Source of the DNA: Tannerellaceae bacterium | Lineage (GTDB): Bacteria > Bacteroidota > Bacteroidia > Bacteroidales > Tannerellaceae | DNA length: 41,323 nt | Assembly: GCA_031280435.1 (NCBI GenBank) | Contig: JAITGS010000056.1 | Location: forward strand, 1 to 41,323 | Direction: 5' to 3' | Shown: one piece after another, positions 16,613 to 25,300 of the stretch | Numbering within the stretch: the stretch's first letter is position 1 | How the letters are laid out: each line of letters begins with the position of its first letter | Position numbers and translations under genes: made by a program | Notes under the pieces: model-generated | What the model saw: the letters and a program-made list of their open reading frames with translations, nothing else | Databases searched by the model: none | What the model was told of the DNA's origin: nothing

Positions 16613-17815
16613 ATGTTGAACAATAAGAAAATCATACTTGGAATTACAGGCAGCATTGCAGCATATAAGGCCGCGGTGCTGCTTCGGGCGCTTATAAGAG
16701 AGGGCGCCGAAGCTCAAGTTGTCATGACACCCGCAGCTAAGGAATTTATCGCTCCGCTAACCCTGTCGACGCTCAGTCGCAAGGCGGTAGTGAGCGAGTT
16801 CTTTGCCGGCAAAGACGGAACGTGGAACAGCCATGTGGATTTGGGTTTGTGGGCAGACGCCATGCTGATAGCTCCCGCAACGGCATCAACGATAGGCAAG
16901 ATGGCCAACGGCATAGCCGACAATATACTCATCACCGCCTACCTCTCATGCAAAGCTCCCGTACTGGTAGCTCCCGCAATGGATCTCGACATGTATGCAC
17001 ATCCGGCAACACAGCTCAACCTGCAAAGGCTACGCTCATACGGCAACATAATAATAGAACCTGCCGTGGGCGAGCTTGCCAGCGGTCTCGTCGGTAAAGG
17101 ACGGATGGAAGAGCCGGAGGCTATACTCGCAGCGCTGAAGGGCCACTTCGCCCGGCGGTCGGAGTTGTATGGGAAGAAGATACTCGTGACAGCCGGGCCT
17201 ACGTTTGAGAAGATAGATCCGGTACGCTTCGTCGGCAACTTCTCTTCGGGGAAGATGGGCTTTGCGATAGCCGAAGGCTGTGCCGAGCGAGGAGCCGAAG
17301 TGACATTGATAGCCGGCCCGGTGTCTCTCCGGACGTCGCATCCGGGCATACGCAGGATAAACGTAGGGTCGGCCAACGAGATGTATGCCGCCGCCGCAGA
17401 GCATTTCCCTGCCTCCGACGCTGCCATACTCTGTGCGGCCGTAGCCGATTACCGCCCCGCTACGATAGCCGGCGAGAAGATCAAACGCGAGGAGCAGACG
17501 GAGATGACGTTGCATCTTACGGCCAACCCCGACATAGCTGCATCGCTCGGCGCAATGAAGCGTAACGATCAGGTAATAGCAGGCTTTGCCTTGGAAACCG
17601 GCGACGGCATCCCTCGTGCGTCAGCCAAGCTTAAGCGTAAGAACCTCGACTTCATAGTGCTGAATCCGGCCAACGAGTCCGATGCAGGCTTCGGCGTAGA
17701 TACCAACCGCATCACAATCATAGACTCCGACGGCAACCGCCGTGACTTCCCGCTCAAGAGCAAGCAGGATGCAGCCACCGATATTATCAATGAACTCATA
17801 TCCCGCCTGCCATGA
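16613..17815 (+). CDS. coaBC: Bifunctional phosphopantothenoylcysteine decarboxylase / phosphopantothenate-cysteine ligase
   Basis: A 400-aa enzyme for two steps of coenzyme A synthesis. The N-terminal flavoprotein CoaC domain (1-~180) has [11 protein letters not shown], the catalytic-His region [20 protein letters not shown], and APAMDLDMY. The C-terminal CoaB ligase (~185-400) starts [28 protein letters not shown] and contains AAVADYRP. Two CoaC residues that are Asn and Cys in the E. coli enzyme (PAMN and ACGD-type motifs) read Asp (PAMDLDM) and Ser ([11 protein letters not shown]) here; I recall the same in related Bacteroidota, so this is probably lineage-typical. The stop overlaps the next start (ATGA at 17812-17815). 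Confidence 0.95.
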   Translation: MLNNKKIILGITGSIAAYKAAVLLRALIREGAEAQVVMTPAAKEFIAPLTLSTLSRKAVVSEFFAGKDGTWNSHVDLGLWADAMLIAPATASTIGKMANGIADNILITAYLSCKAPVLVAPAMDLDMYAHPATQLNLQRLRSYGNIIIEPAVGELASGLVGKGRMEEPEAILAALKGHFARRSELYGKKILVTAGPTFEKIDPVRFVGNFSSGKMGFAIAEGCAERGAEVTLIAGPVSLRTSHPGIRRINVGSANEMYAAAAEHFPASDAAILCAAVADYRPATIAGEKIKREEQTEMTLHLTANPDIAASLGAMKRNDQVIAGFALETGDGIPRASAKLKRKNLDFIVLNPANESDAGFGVDTNRITIIDSDGNRRDFPLKSKQDAATDIINELISRLP

Positions 17816-18726
17816 AACGATCGCGAATCCTGTTATTACAGCTATGCGTTATCCTGTGCGGCTTCTTCCTCCCCTTTGCCGGTGAAGCTCAGGAAATAAA
17901 TATGCGCATCATCATCAATAGCGATAAGATACAGGGAACGAACAAGCAAGTATATACGGCTTTGCAGAGCTCCCTGACGGAGTTTGTAAACAATCGCCGC
18001 TGGACAGACGCCACCTTCGCACAGAACGAACGAATTGACGCAACCTTCACCCTCATCGTCAACGAGCATACCGGCAACCAATATAAGACCGAACTCCAGG
18101 TTCAGGCGCGTCGTCCCGTATATAATTCCAACTATACAACCACTTTGCTGAACATTCAGGACAGGCAGCTTGACTTTGAATACGTAGAGTTTTCACCCTT
18201 AGACTATACCGAGAATACTCTGGAGAACAATCTGACCGCCACGCTTGTCTACTACATATATATAATACTGGGATTAGACTTCGACAGCTTCTCGGCCAAG
18301 GGTGGCGCCGCTTTTTATCAGCAAGCTTTACAGATAGTCAACCTTACGCAATCGCAACCGGGATGGAACGGCTGGAAAGCCTTTGAGAACAATCGTAACC
18401 GTCATGCAGTTATAACCGCTCTGACTGAGAATCAATCCGACGGCTTCCGTGAACTATGGTACACCTATCATCGCAAAGGCCTCGACGAGATGGCAGGCAA
18501 TGCGGATCGAGGACGTACTACGCTCATCGAGGCCCTTCCCGCTCTGGAGCAGTACAGAAGTGCACGTCCCTCGTCGGTGCTCCTTCAGATGTTTGCCGAC
18601 GCCAAGCTCGACGAGATTGTAGCTCTGTATTCGAAGGCCAATATGCAGGAGAAGCAATCGGGCTTCAAATTACTATCCAATATATATCCGTCATACTCTT
18701 CAAAGCTGGAAGCATTGAGCCGATAA
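17812..18726 (+). CDS. DUF4835 family exported protein (PorD-type)
   Basis: A 304-aa protein with a signal peptide (residues ~1-25, ending GEAQ). The mature N-terminus (EINMRIIINSDKIQGTNKQVYTALQSSLTEFVNNRRWTD) is the characteristic start of the DUF4835 family. The rest is strand-rich to ~130, then helical with an aromatic segment YYIYIILGLDFDSFS. Some genomes label this family PorD, a type IX secretion protein; that is from memory and no other type IX gene is in the window. It is translationally coupled to coaBC and sits 8 bp before recN, an order that appears conserved in Bacteroidales. Confidence 0.88.
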   Translation: MKRSRILLLQLCVILCGFFLPFAGEAQEINMRIIINSDKIQGTNKQVYTALQSSLTEFVNNRRWTDATFAQNERIDATFTLIVNEHTGNQYKTELQVQARRPVYNSNYTTTLLNIQDRQLDFEYVEFSPLDYTENTLENNLTATLVYYIYIILGLDFDSFSAKGGAAFYQQALQIVNLTQSQPGWNGWKAFENNRNRHAVITALTENQSDGFRELWYTYHRKGLDEMAGNADRGRTTLIEALPALEQYRSARPSSVLLQMFADAKLDEIVALYSKANMQEKQSGFKLLSNIYPSYSSKLEALSR

Positions 18727-18734
18727 CCGCAGAT

Positions 18735-20396
18735 ATGTTGAAATCACTGTTCATACAAAACTTCGTTCTTATCGACCATCTCGACATCCGGTTCAACGAC
18801 TCGTTCACCGTTATCACCGGCGAAACCGGAGCCGGGAAGTCAATTATACTCGGAGCCCTCGCTCTGGCTCTGGGGCAAAGAGCCGATACGCGGAGCGTCA
18901 AAAGCGGAGAAGATAAATGCATTATCGAGGCTGTTTTCAATATCTCCAAATACGAACTTGAAGCCTTTTTCAACGAAAACGAGCTGGAGTACGACAGCGA
19001 AGCATGCATACTTCGCCGAGAACTTTTCGCATCAGGCAAATCTCGTGCCTACGTTAACGATTCGCCGGCATCGCTTCATATACTGAAAGAACTCGGCAAT
19101 CGCCTTATCGACATACACTCCCAGCACCAAAATCTGCTCCTGGCCGACACCAAATTCCAATTGAAAGTGATAGACGTGATGGCGCAGAACGAGCCCTTCC
19201 TAAAGCAATACCGCAAGCACTACGCCGAATTGTTGCGCTTAAAGAAAGCCTTGGCCGAACTGCTTGCCCGCTCCGTACAATCTAAGCAAGACGAGGACTA
19301 TGTCCGCTACCAGCTCCAGCAACTTGAAGACGCCCGGCTCCTGCCTGACGAACAGGAAGCTCTGGAAGAAGAACTTGCTCTGTTAGCTAATGCAGAAGAA
19401 GTCAAATCAGCCATGTACAGGATTGGAGAGCTACTTAATGGCGACGAAATCGGGGCCGTTGTTCACATCAAAGAAGCCCTTAACGCAGCCGAATCCCTTC
19501 GCCGCTTTATGCCCAACGCAACCGAAATGGTTGAACGGCTGAATACCGCATTTATTGACCTCAAAGATCTCGCCTCCGAAACCCACTCACGCGCTGAAGC
19601 TATTGAATTCGAACCCGAACGTCTCGAATGGGTGAATCAGCGGTTGGATACTCTCTACACCCTCCAGCAAAAGCATCGCCTACCGAATACCGCCGCGCTG
19701 ATCGAACTCCGCGACTCTTACAGCAGCAAGCTGAAAGACATCGCATCCTTCGACGAGCAGATAGAAGAACTGCGCAAGCAAGTTGCCGCCGTCGCCGCCG
19801 AAGTAAAACAACATGCCGACGTACTTCACGAACGCCGTACTCAAGCATCCGACACAGTTGCTACGCTGTTGACCGCCAACGTAGCCCAGCTCGGGATGCC
19901 CAACACACGCTTCCGTGTTGATCTGCCGGCTAAACACGAACCCGACGATGATGGGATCGACGACGTTCGCTTCATGTTCTCAGCCCACAAAAGCGGTGAG
20001 CTCGAACGTGTGGCGCAAACTGCATCCGGCGGTGAAATCTCCCGGCTCATGCTATGTATCAAAGCCATGATTGCCGGCTCAACTGCCCTCCCCGCCATTA
20101 TTTTCGACGAAGTAGATACCGGTGTATCGGGAGACATCGCCGATAAGATGGGTGTCATCATGCAGCAGCTCGGACAAACGATGCAAGTCGTGGCCATCAC
20201 CCATCTCCCTCAAATCGCCTCCAAAGGCCAAGAACACTATTTCGTTTACAAAGAAGATACTCCCCATCAAACTCTAACCCAAATCCGCATGCTCGCCGGC
20301 GAGGAACGAGTGCTCGAGATTGCCCGCATGTTAAGTGGAGCAAGCCTCACCGATGCATCAATCGCCAATGCCCGCGAACTGCTAACAAATCCGTAA
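18735..20396 (+). CDS. recN: DNA repair protein RecN
   Basis: A 553-aa SMC-like ATPase for recombination repair of double-strand breaks. The reading frame stays open upstream into the DUF4835 gene, but MLKSLFIQNFVLIDHLDIRF at 18735, 8 bp after that gene's stop, is the family's normal N-terminus. Walker A is GETGAGKS (~30-37). A central ~300-residue stretch rich in Glu, Lys, Leu and Arg forms the coiled coil (for example EEELALLANAEEVKSAMYRI). The C-terminal signature is ASGGEISRLMLCIK, with Walker B PAIIFDEVDTGVSG and a switch His in THLPQIAS. Length is normal. rlmB follows 3 bp after its stop. Confidence 0.96.
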   Translation: MLKSLFIQNFVLIDHLDIRFNDSFTVITGETGAGKSIILGALALALGQRADTRSVKSGEDKCIIEAVFNISKYELEAFFNENELEYDSEACILRRELFASGKSRAYVNDSPASLHILKELGNRLIDIHSQHQNLLLADTKFQLKVIDVMAQNEPFLKQYRKHYAELLRLKKALAELLARSVQSKQDEDYVRYQLQQLEDARLLPDEQEALEEELALLANAEEVKSAMYRIGELLNGDEIGAVVHIKEALNAAESLRRFMPNATEMVERLNTAFIDLKDLASETHSRAEAIEFEPERLEWVNQRLDTLYTLQQKHRLPNTAALIELRDSYSSKLKDIASFDEQIEELRKQVAAVAAEVKQHADVLHERRTQASDTVATLLTANVAQLGMPNTRFRVDLPAKHEPDDDGIDDVRFMFSAHKSGELERVAQTASGGEISRLMLCIKAMIAGSTALPAIIFDEVDTGVSGDIADKMGVIMQQLGQTMQVVAITHLPQIASKGQEHYFVYKEDTPHQTLTQIRMLAGEERVLEIARMLSGASLTDASIANARELLTNP

Positions 20397-20399
20397 CCC

Positions 20400-21146
20400 A
20401 TGAAAGACACCAGTATGATATTCGGCCTCCACGCTGTAATGGAAGCCATCCGTAGCGACCGCGAGATCGACACCATATATATACGCCGCGAGCTCCAAAG
20501 CGAATTAGCCAAAGAACTGCAAGCGGCCATAAAGGATAAAAACATTACCGTAAGGCGCGTGCCTGTTGAACGCCTCAACCGCATCACTCGCAAGAACCAT
20601 CAGGGAGTGATAGCCTTCCTGCAACTTGTACCGTACCAGCGTTTAGACGATATCCTTCCCTTTGTTTACGAGCAAGGCCGCAGCCCGTTTATCGTAATAC
20701 TCGACGGCGTGACCGACGTTCGCAACTTCGGAGCCATAGCCCGAACCTGCGAATGTGCAGGCGTCGACGCCCTTGTCATACCCGCTCGAGGCAGCGCAGC
20801 CATTAGCGCCGACGCTATTCAAACCTCTGCCGGCGCACTTCATACGCTACCCGTATGCAGGGAGCCCGGCATAAGCGAAGCCATCCGATTGCTGCACGAT
20901 CACGGTGTTATGGTTGTAGCGGCCACCGAAAACGCCGCCGATGTTCACACCGGCCTTGCAGTTGGCCATTCACCCGTAGCCATCCTTATGGGCTCCGAAG
21001 ACGCAGGCATAGCTCCAGCCCATCTCCGCATGGCCGATCGCACAGTCAGAATCCCCATTTACGGCAACATTCAATCCCTCAACGTATCCGTTGCGGCCTC
21101 CATATTGATATACGAAGTTGTGCGGCAAAGAAATCGGGCAGAATAA
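20400..21146 (+). CDS. rlmB: 23S rRNA (guanosine-2'-O-)-methyltransferase RlmB/TrmH family
   Basis: A 248-aa SPOUT-class methyltransferase. The N-terminal substrate-binding domain opens with MIFGLHAVMEAIRS and contains the typical NHQGVIAFLQ. The C-terminal knot has the three SPOUT motifs: LDGVTDVRNFGAIART, AILMGSEDAGI, and IPIYGNIQSLNVSVAASI, which bind S-adenosylmethionine. It is the last gene of the dnaN operon. RlmB (G2251 of 23S rRNA) is the most likely role, but other TrmH-family 2'-O-methyltransferases have the same layout. Confidence 0.93.
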   Translation: MKDTSMIFGLHAVMEAIRSDREIDTIYIRRELQSELAKELQAAIKDKNITVRRVPVERLNRITRKNHQGVIAFLQLVPYQRLDDILPFVYEQGRSPFIVILDGVTDVRNFGAIARTCECAGVDALVIPARGSAAISADAIQTSAGALHTLPVCREPGISEAIRLLHDHGVMVVAATENAADVHTGLAVGHSPVAILMGSEDAGIAPAHLRMADRTVRIPIYGNIQSLNVSVAASILIYEVVRQRNRAE

Positions 21147-21401
21147 TCCGGGCGACAATTCCGCCAAGCCATCCTCGAATAATTCTCCCTCTCCCACTAA
21201 CCCAACAATTCGGGAGTCCCATACATTATTAATAGCGCTACATTAAAGCTGAAGCTTTTCGTGCGCAGTCTAAATGGAGCCGAGGCGCCCTTGGTAAATA
21301 TTTAGGCAGGATACTTTATTTGCTGAAATAGCCGGATTAACCGGAGGGTACAGGTGGATCGCTTTTCGCTCGACTTGTTTTACGAATGATGCAACCGATA
21401 T

Positions 21402-21436
21402 AAATAAACAAGGGGCAACTTTTTCAAGTCGCCCCT
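21402..21436 (-). terminator. Minus-strand terminator with GAAA tetraloop
   Basis: On the minus strand AGGGGCGACTT-GAAA-AAGTTGCCCCT forms an 11-bp stem, fully paired if one G-U is allowed, closed by a GNRA loop and followed by the U-rich TGTTTATTTAT. On the plus strand the same place is an A-C mismatch and no T-run follows, so it is assigned to the minus strand. Confidence 0.65.
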
Positions 21437-21533
21437 CTCTGAGAATCAAAAACTAACCTAATCCATCTGTGTATTTAACAATAGGTTTTGGCTATTGCTT
21501 AACTAATCATAAATAAGTCTTACACCTTTACTC
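21402..21533 (-). ncRNA. Candidate small RNA with Fnr-like site
   Basis: Between rlmB and the Crp/Fnr gene there is no convincing ORF, but the minus strand shows the parts of a short transcript. These are a TTGAC-N4-ATCAA site (21568-21581), a CACCTTTG at 21538-21545 (one mismatch to TAnnTTTG), an internal hairpin CAATAG-CCAAAAC-CTATTG (21479-21497), and the GAAA-loop terminator. A start near 21533 would give ~130 nt. The pieces are seen; the transcript is inferred. It could instead be the 3' trailer of the Crp/Fnr gene. Confidence 0.35.
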
Positions 21534-21567
21534 GGTGCAAAGGTGAGAATTTTTTGCGACACTACAC

Positions 21568-21581
21568 TTGATCTATGTCAA
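21568..21581. promoter_or_regulatory. Fnr/Crp-type operator candidate
   Basis: TTGATCTATGTCAA is an interrupted palindrome with 9 of 10 positions matching the FNR consensus TTGAT-N4-ATCAA. Its centre (21574.5) lies about 41.5 bp upstream of the inferred minus-strand start near 21533, the classic position of a class II activator site. It is 42 bp from the stop of a Crp/Fnr-family gene. Confidence 0.4.
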
Positions 21582-21622
21582 TTTTTTAGGGGTTCCAAGG
21601 ATAAAATTATAGTATACGAACA

Positions 21623-22207
21623 TTATTTTTTCCGAAACATGCTTCCGCGCACACGGCTGAGGGTTTCCGGCGACATAATTAAGTACGATGCAATATTCAG
21701 CAGAGGCACTCTATTTACAAGCGAAGGAAAATCTTTCATGAAGCGCTGATAGCGCTCCTTTGCCGTAGAAAACTGGAACGTATCCCACCTGTTATAGTTG
21801 TGCATCAAGGACGTCTCCAATATAATGCGATACAGAGAGCTCAGCTCCGAGTTGTATTCCGACATATCTAACATTGACATATAGGGGATCTCGTACAACA
21901 CGCTGGGCTCAAGGGCTTCTATCATCAGGCCGCTCGGAACTTGTTCTAAAAAGCCGGCTACGTTAATGCAGACATTGCCTTCGCTTACAAAATTTTCGGT
22001 AATGTCGTGACCATTCTTGAGATAAAACATTCGCAGAAGGCCCTTATCTACATAATATAAACTGTTTAGGATTTCTCTATCTTTCAGCAGCAACTTGTGC
22101 TTATCTAATTGCCTGCGTTCGATGATGGTAGAAAGTTGTTCTATGGACTTGTTGCCGAGCGGCAAGTACTTTGTACTTATTTTCTGAGCTATGATTTTTT
22201 CTCTCAT
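21623..22207 (-). CDS. Crp/Fnr family transcriptional regulator
   Basis: A 194-aa protein with the two-domain Crp/Fnr layout. Residues ~10-120 form a cyclic-nucleotide-binding-like beta-roll (KLLLKDREILNSLYYVDKGLLRMFYLKNGHDITENFVSEGN). A dimerisation helix follows, then a short C-terminal helix-turn-helix (LNIASYLIMSPETLSRVR, ~170-188). The ligand is not evident: residues for cAMP binding are not clearly conserved and there is no N-terminal Cys cluster for an iron-sulfur centre. Such short Crp-like regulators are numerous in Bacteroidota. It is monocistronic, has its own promoter (-7 TATCTTTG, -33 CTTG), and GGAG lies just before the ATG. Confidence 0.9.
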   Translation of the reverse strand: MREKIIAQKISTKYLPLGNKSIEQLSTIIERRQLDKHKLLLKDREILNSLYYVDKGLLRMFYLKNGHDITENFVSEGNVCINVAGFLEQVPSGLMIEALEPSVLYEIPYMSMLDMSEYNSELSSLYRIILETSLMHNYNRWDTFQFSTAKERYQRFMKDFPSLVNRVPLLNIASYLIMSPETLSRVRGSMFRKK

Positions 22208-22243
22208 CTCCAGTATATTATAAGGGTTAATTCATTATTGCTG

Positions 22244-22274
22244 CAAAGATATTTCTTTAATTTTAATGTGCAAG
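22244..22274 (-). promoter_or_regulatory. Promoter of the Crp/Fnr gene
   Basis: On the minus strand CTTG (22271-22274) and TATCTTTG (22244-22251) are separated by 19 bp, matching the Bacteroides TTTG-N19-TAnnTTTG layout with one mismatch. The expected start near 22237 gives a ~30-nt leader. Confidence 0.65.
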
Positions 22275-22334
22275 CCTTTTGCTTCTCAATGGTGGAAATG
22301 CATTGCATTTGGCGGGATTTGTAGAAGATTTGCT

Positions 22335-25300
22335 TCATTTGTATTCAGACCAGCTCTTTATTTGTATATCGTCGAGGCTCAAAGTGCAGAAGGCGGTAAT
22401 GAAGGCATCGGCCAGACGTGCGTTGGTAATTAGCGGAATATTAAGATCTATGGCTGCACGTCGGATCTTGTATCCGTTGTCCAACTCTCCGGCGGTGAGG
22501 TCGCGAGGAATGTTGACCACCATATCGATCTTCCTTTCGTGCAGTAGCCTCAGAGCTTGGGGCTCTGCTTTTTCGCTGGGCCAGTGAACGCGCTCGCAGT
22601 CTATCTGCTCATCCGTGAGGAAGCGGTGAGTGCCTCCGGTAGCGTACAGCTTGTAGCCTTTTTCCGTCAGCAAGCGGGCAGCGTCCACCAGATCGGCTTT
22701 CTGCTTCGTCGCTCCGGTTGAGAGGAGTATGTTCTTGGCAGGAATACGGTAGCCGACAGACAGCATGCTCTTCAGGATGGCCTCGGAGGTGTCCGTTGCA
22801 ATGCAGCCAACCTCGCCCGTCGACGCCATATCCACTCCCAGAACAGGATCAGCCTTCTGAAGCCGGCTGAAGGAGAACTGAGAAGCCTTGATGCCCACAT
22901 AGTCGAGGTCAAATTCGTTCTGAGTAACAGGCTGAACCGGAAGCCCCAGCATCACGCGCGTGGCCAGATCGATGAAGTTTATCTTCAAAACCTTGCTGAC
23001 GAAGGGGAAGCTCCGAGAGGCCCTCAGATTACACTCAATTACCTTTATATCATTATCCTTAGCCAGATACTGGATGTTGAAAGGCCCGGAGATGTTCAGC
23101 TCTTTCGCTATCTTACGGCTAACGCGCTTGATGCGCCTCACGGTTTCCACATATAGCTTCTGGCCGGGGAATTGTATAGTTGCATCGCCGCTATGTACGC
23201 CGGCAAATTCTATGTGCTCGCTTATGGCGTAGATGATTATCTCGCCGTTTTCGGCAACCGCATCCACCTCTATCTCCTTCGCATTCTCTATGAACCGGCT
23301 CACCACCACGGGATGCTTCTTGCTGACGTTGGCGGCCAGCTGCAGGAAGCGCTCGAGCTCTTCGCCGTTCGAGCATACGTTCATCGCCGCTCCGCTAAGC
23401 ACATAGCTGGGGCGGACGAGCACCGGGAAGCCCACCTCGCTCACAAAGGCATCTATCTCGCTCATAGTGCTAAGCTCCTTCCAGCGAGGCTGATCGACGC
23501 CTATCCTGTCAAGCATGGCCGAGAACTTATGCCTGTCTTCGGCATTGTCTATGCTCCTGGCGCTGGTGCCGAGTATGTTAACATTTTGCGCGTCGAGACG
23601 CAGAGCGAGGTTGTTCGGAATCTGTCCGCCCGTCGAAACAATGACGCCATGCGGCTGCTCAAGCTCAATGATGTCCATCACCCGCTCGAAGGTCAGCTCG
23701 TCGAAGTAGAGGCGGTCGCACATGTCGTAGTCCGTCGAAACCGTTTCAGGGTTGTAGTTTATCATCACCGAGCGCCATCCCTCCTTACGTATAGTGTTCA
23801 GGGCCTGCACGCCGCACCAGTCGAACTCCACGGAGCTGCCTATGCGGTAGGCGCCGGAGCCCAGCACTATGATGGAGCGGTGGTCGCCAAGATAGTTAAG
23901 GTCGTTATCCCGGCCGCCGTAGGTCAGATACAAGTAGTTGGTTTGCGCGGGATATTCGGCGGCGAGCGTATCTATCTGCTTGACCGACGGCACTATGCCC
24001 CGCCTTTTCCGCTCTATCCGCAGGTTGAGCATGTCGGCCTCCGTCATGTCCTCTTTGAAAATAGCCCTGGCTATCTGGAAATCAGAGAATCCCTCAACCT
24101 TAGCCTTGCGGAACAGCTCGTCGCCCAGGCCGTCCGTGCCCCTCACAGCTTCGAGCTCGGCCCCCGTCCGTATGATGTTGTATAGCTTCTGCAAGAACCA
24201 TTTATCAATCTTGGTTAGCTCAAAAATCCTGTCAATGGAGTAGCCCGTGCGCAAAGCTTGGCTGATTGCAAACAGACGGCGGTCGGTAGGTTCGCTGAGG
24301 GCCTTATCTATATCAGGGATAACCAGTTCCTTATTCTCCACAAGCCCGTGCATACCCTGCCCAATCATGCGGATGCCCTTCTGTATCGCCTCCTCAAAGG
24401 TGCGGCCTATGGCCATAACTTCGCCAACCGACTTCATACTCGAACCAAGCTCGCGCGCAACGCCGTGGAACTTACCCAAATCCCAGCGGGGTATCTTGCA
24501 AACCACGTAGTCCAGAGCAGGTTCGAAGAAAGCGCTGGTAGTTTTTGTAACGGAGTTATGAAGCTCGAACAATCCGTAGCCCAAACCAAGCTTGGCCGCC
24601 ACAAAAGCCAGCGGGTACCCGGTAGCCTTAGAAGCGAGCGCAGACGAACGGCTAAGGCGCGCGTTCACCTCAATCACTCTGTAATCCTCACTTTCAGGGT
24701 CTAAGGCATACTGAACATTGCACTCGCCCACTATCCCTATGTGCCTTATTATCCGTATGGAGAGCTCGCGGAGCTTGTGATATTCCGCATTCGTAAGCGT
24801 TTGAGAGGGAGCTATCACTATACTTTCCCCGGTGTGAATCCCCAGAGGGTCAAAGTTTTCCATGTTACACACAGTTATGCAGTTGTCGAACCTGTCGCGC
24901 ACAACCTCGTACTCCACTTCCTTCCAGCCCTTCAAGCTCTTTTCAACCAAAACCTGCGGAGCGAAGGAGAAAGCCTTCTCGGCCAGCACATTAAGCTCGG
25001 CTTCATTGTCGCAAAATCCCGAGCCAAGCCCTCCGAGCGCATACGCTGCCCGCAAGATCACCGGATAGCCAAGCCTTTCGGCAGCCATCCTGGCGTCGTT
25101 TATATTGTCAACCGCCTCACTCTTAATCGTTTTAACATTTATCTCGTCGAGCTTGCGGACGAAGAGTTCCCTATCCTCCGTGTCCATAATCGCCTGAACC
25201 GGAGTGCCGAGCACCCGCACATTGTGCTTCTCCAGAATCCCGCTGCGGTACAGGTCGACGCCGCAGTTCAGGGCCGTTTGTCCGCCGAAGGCAAGCAGTA

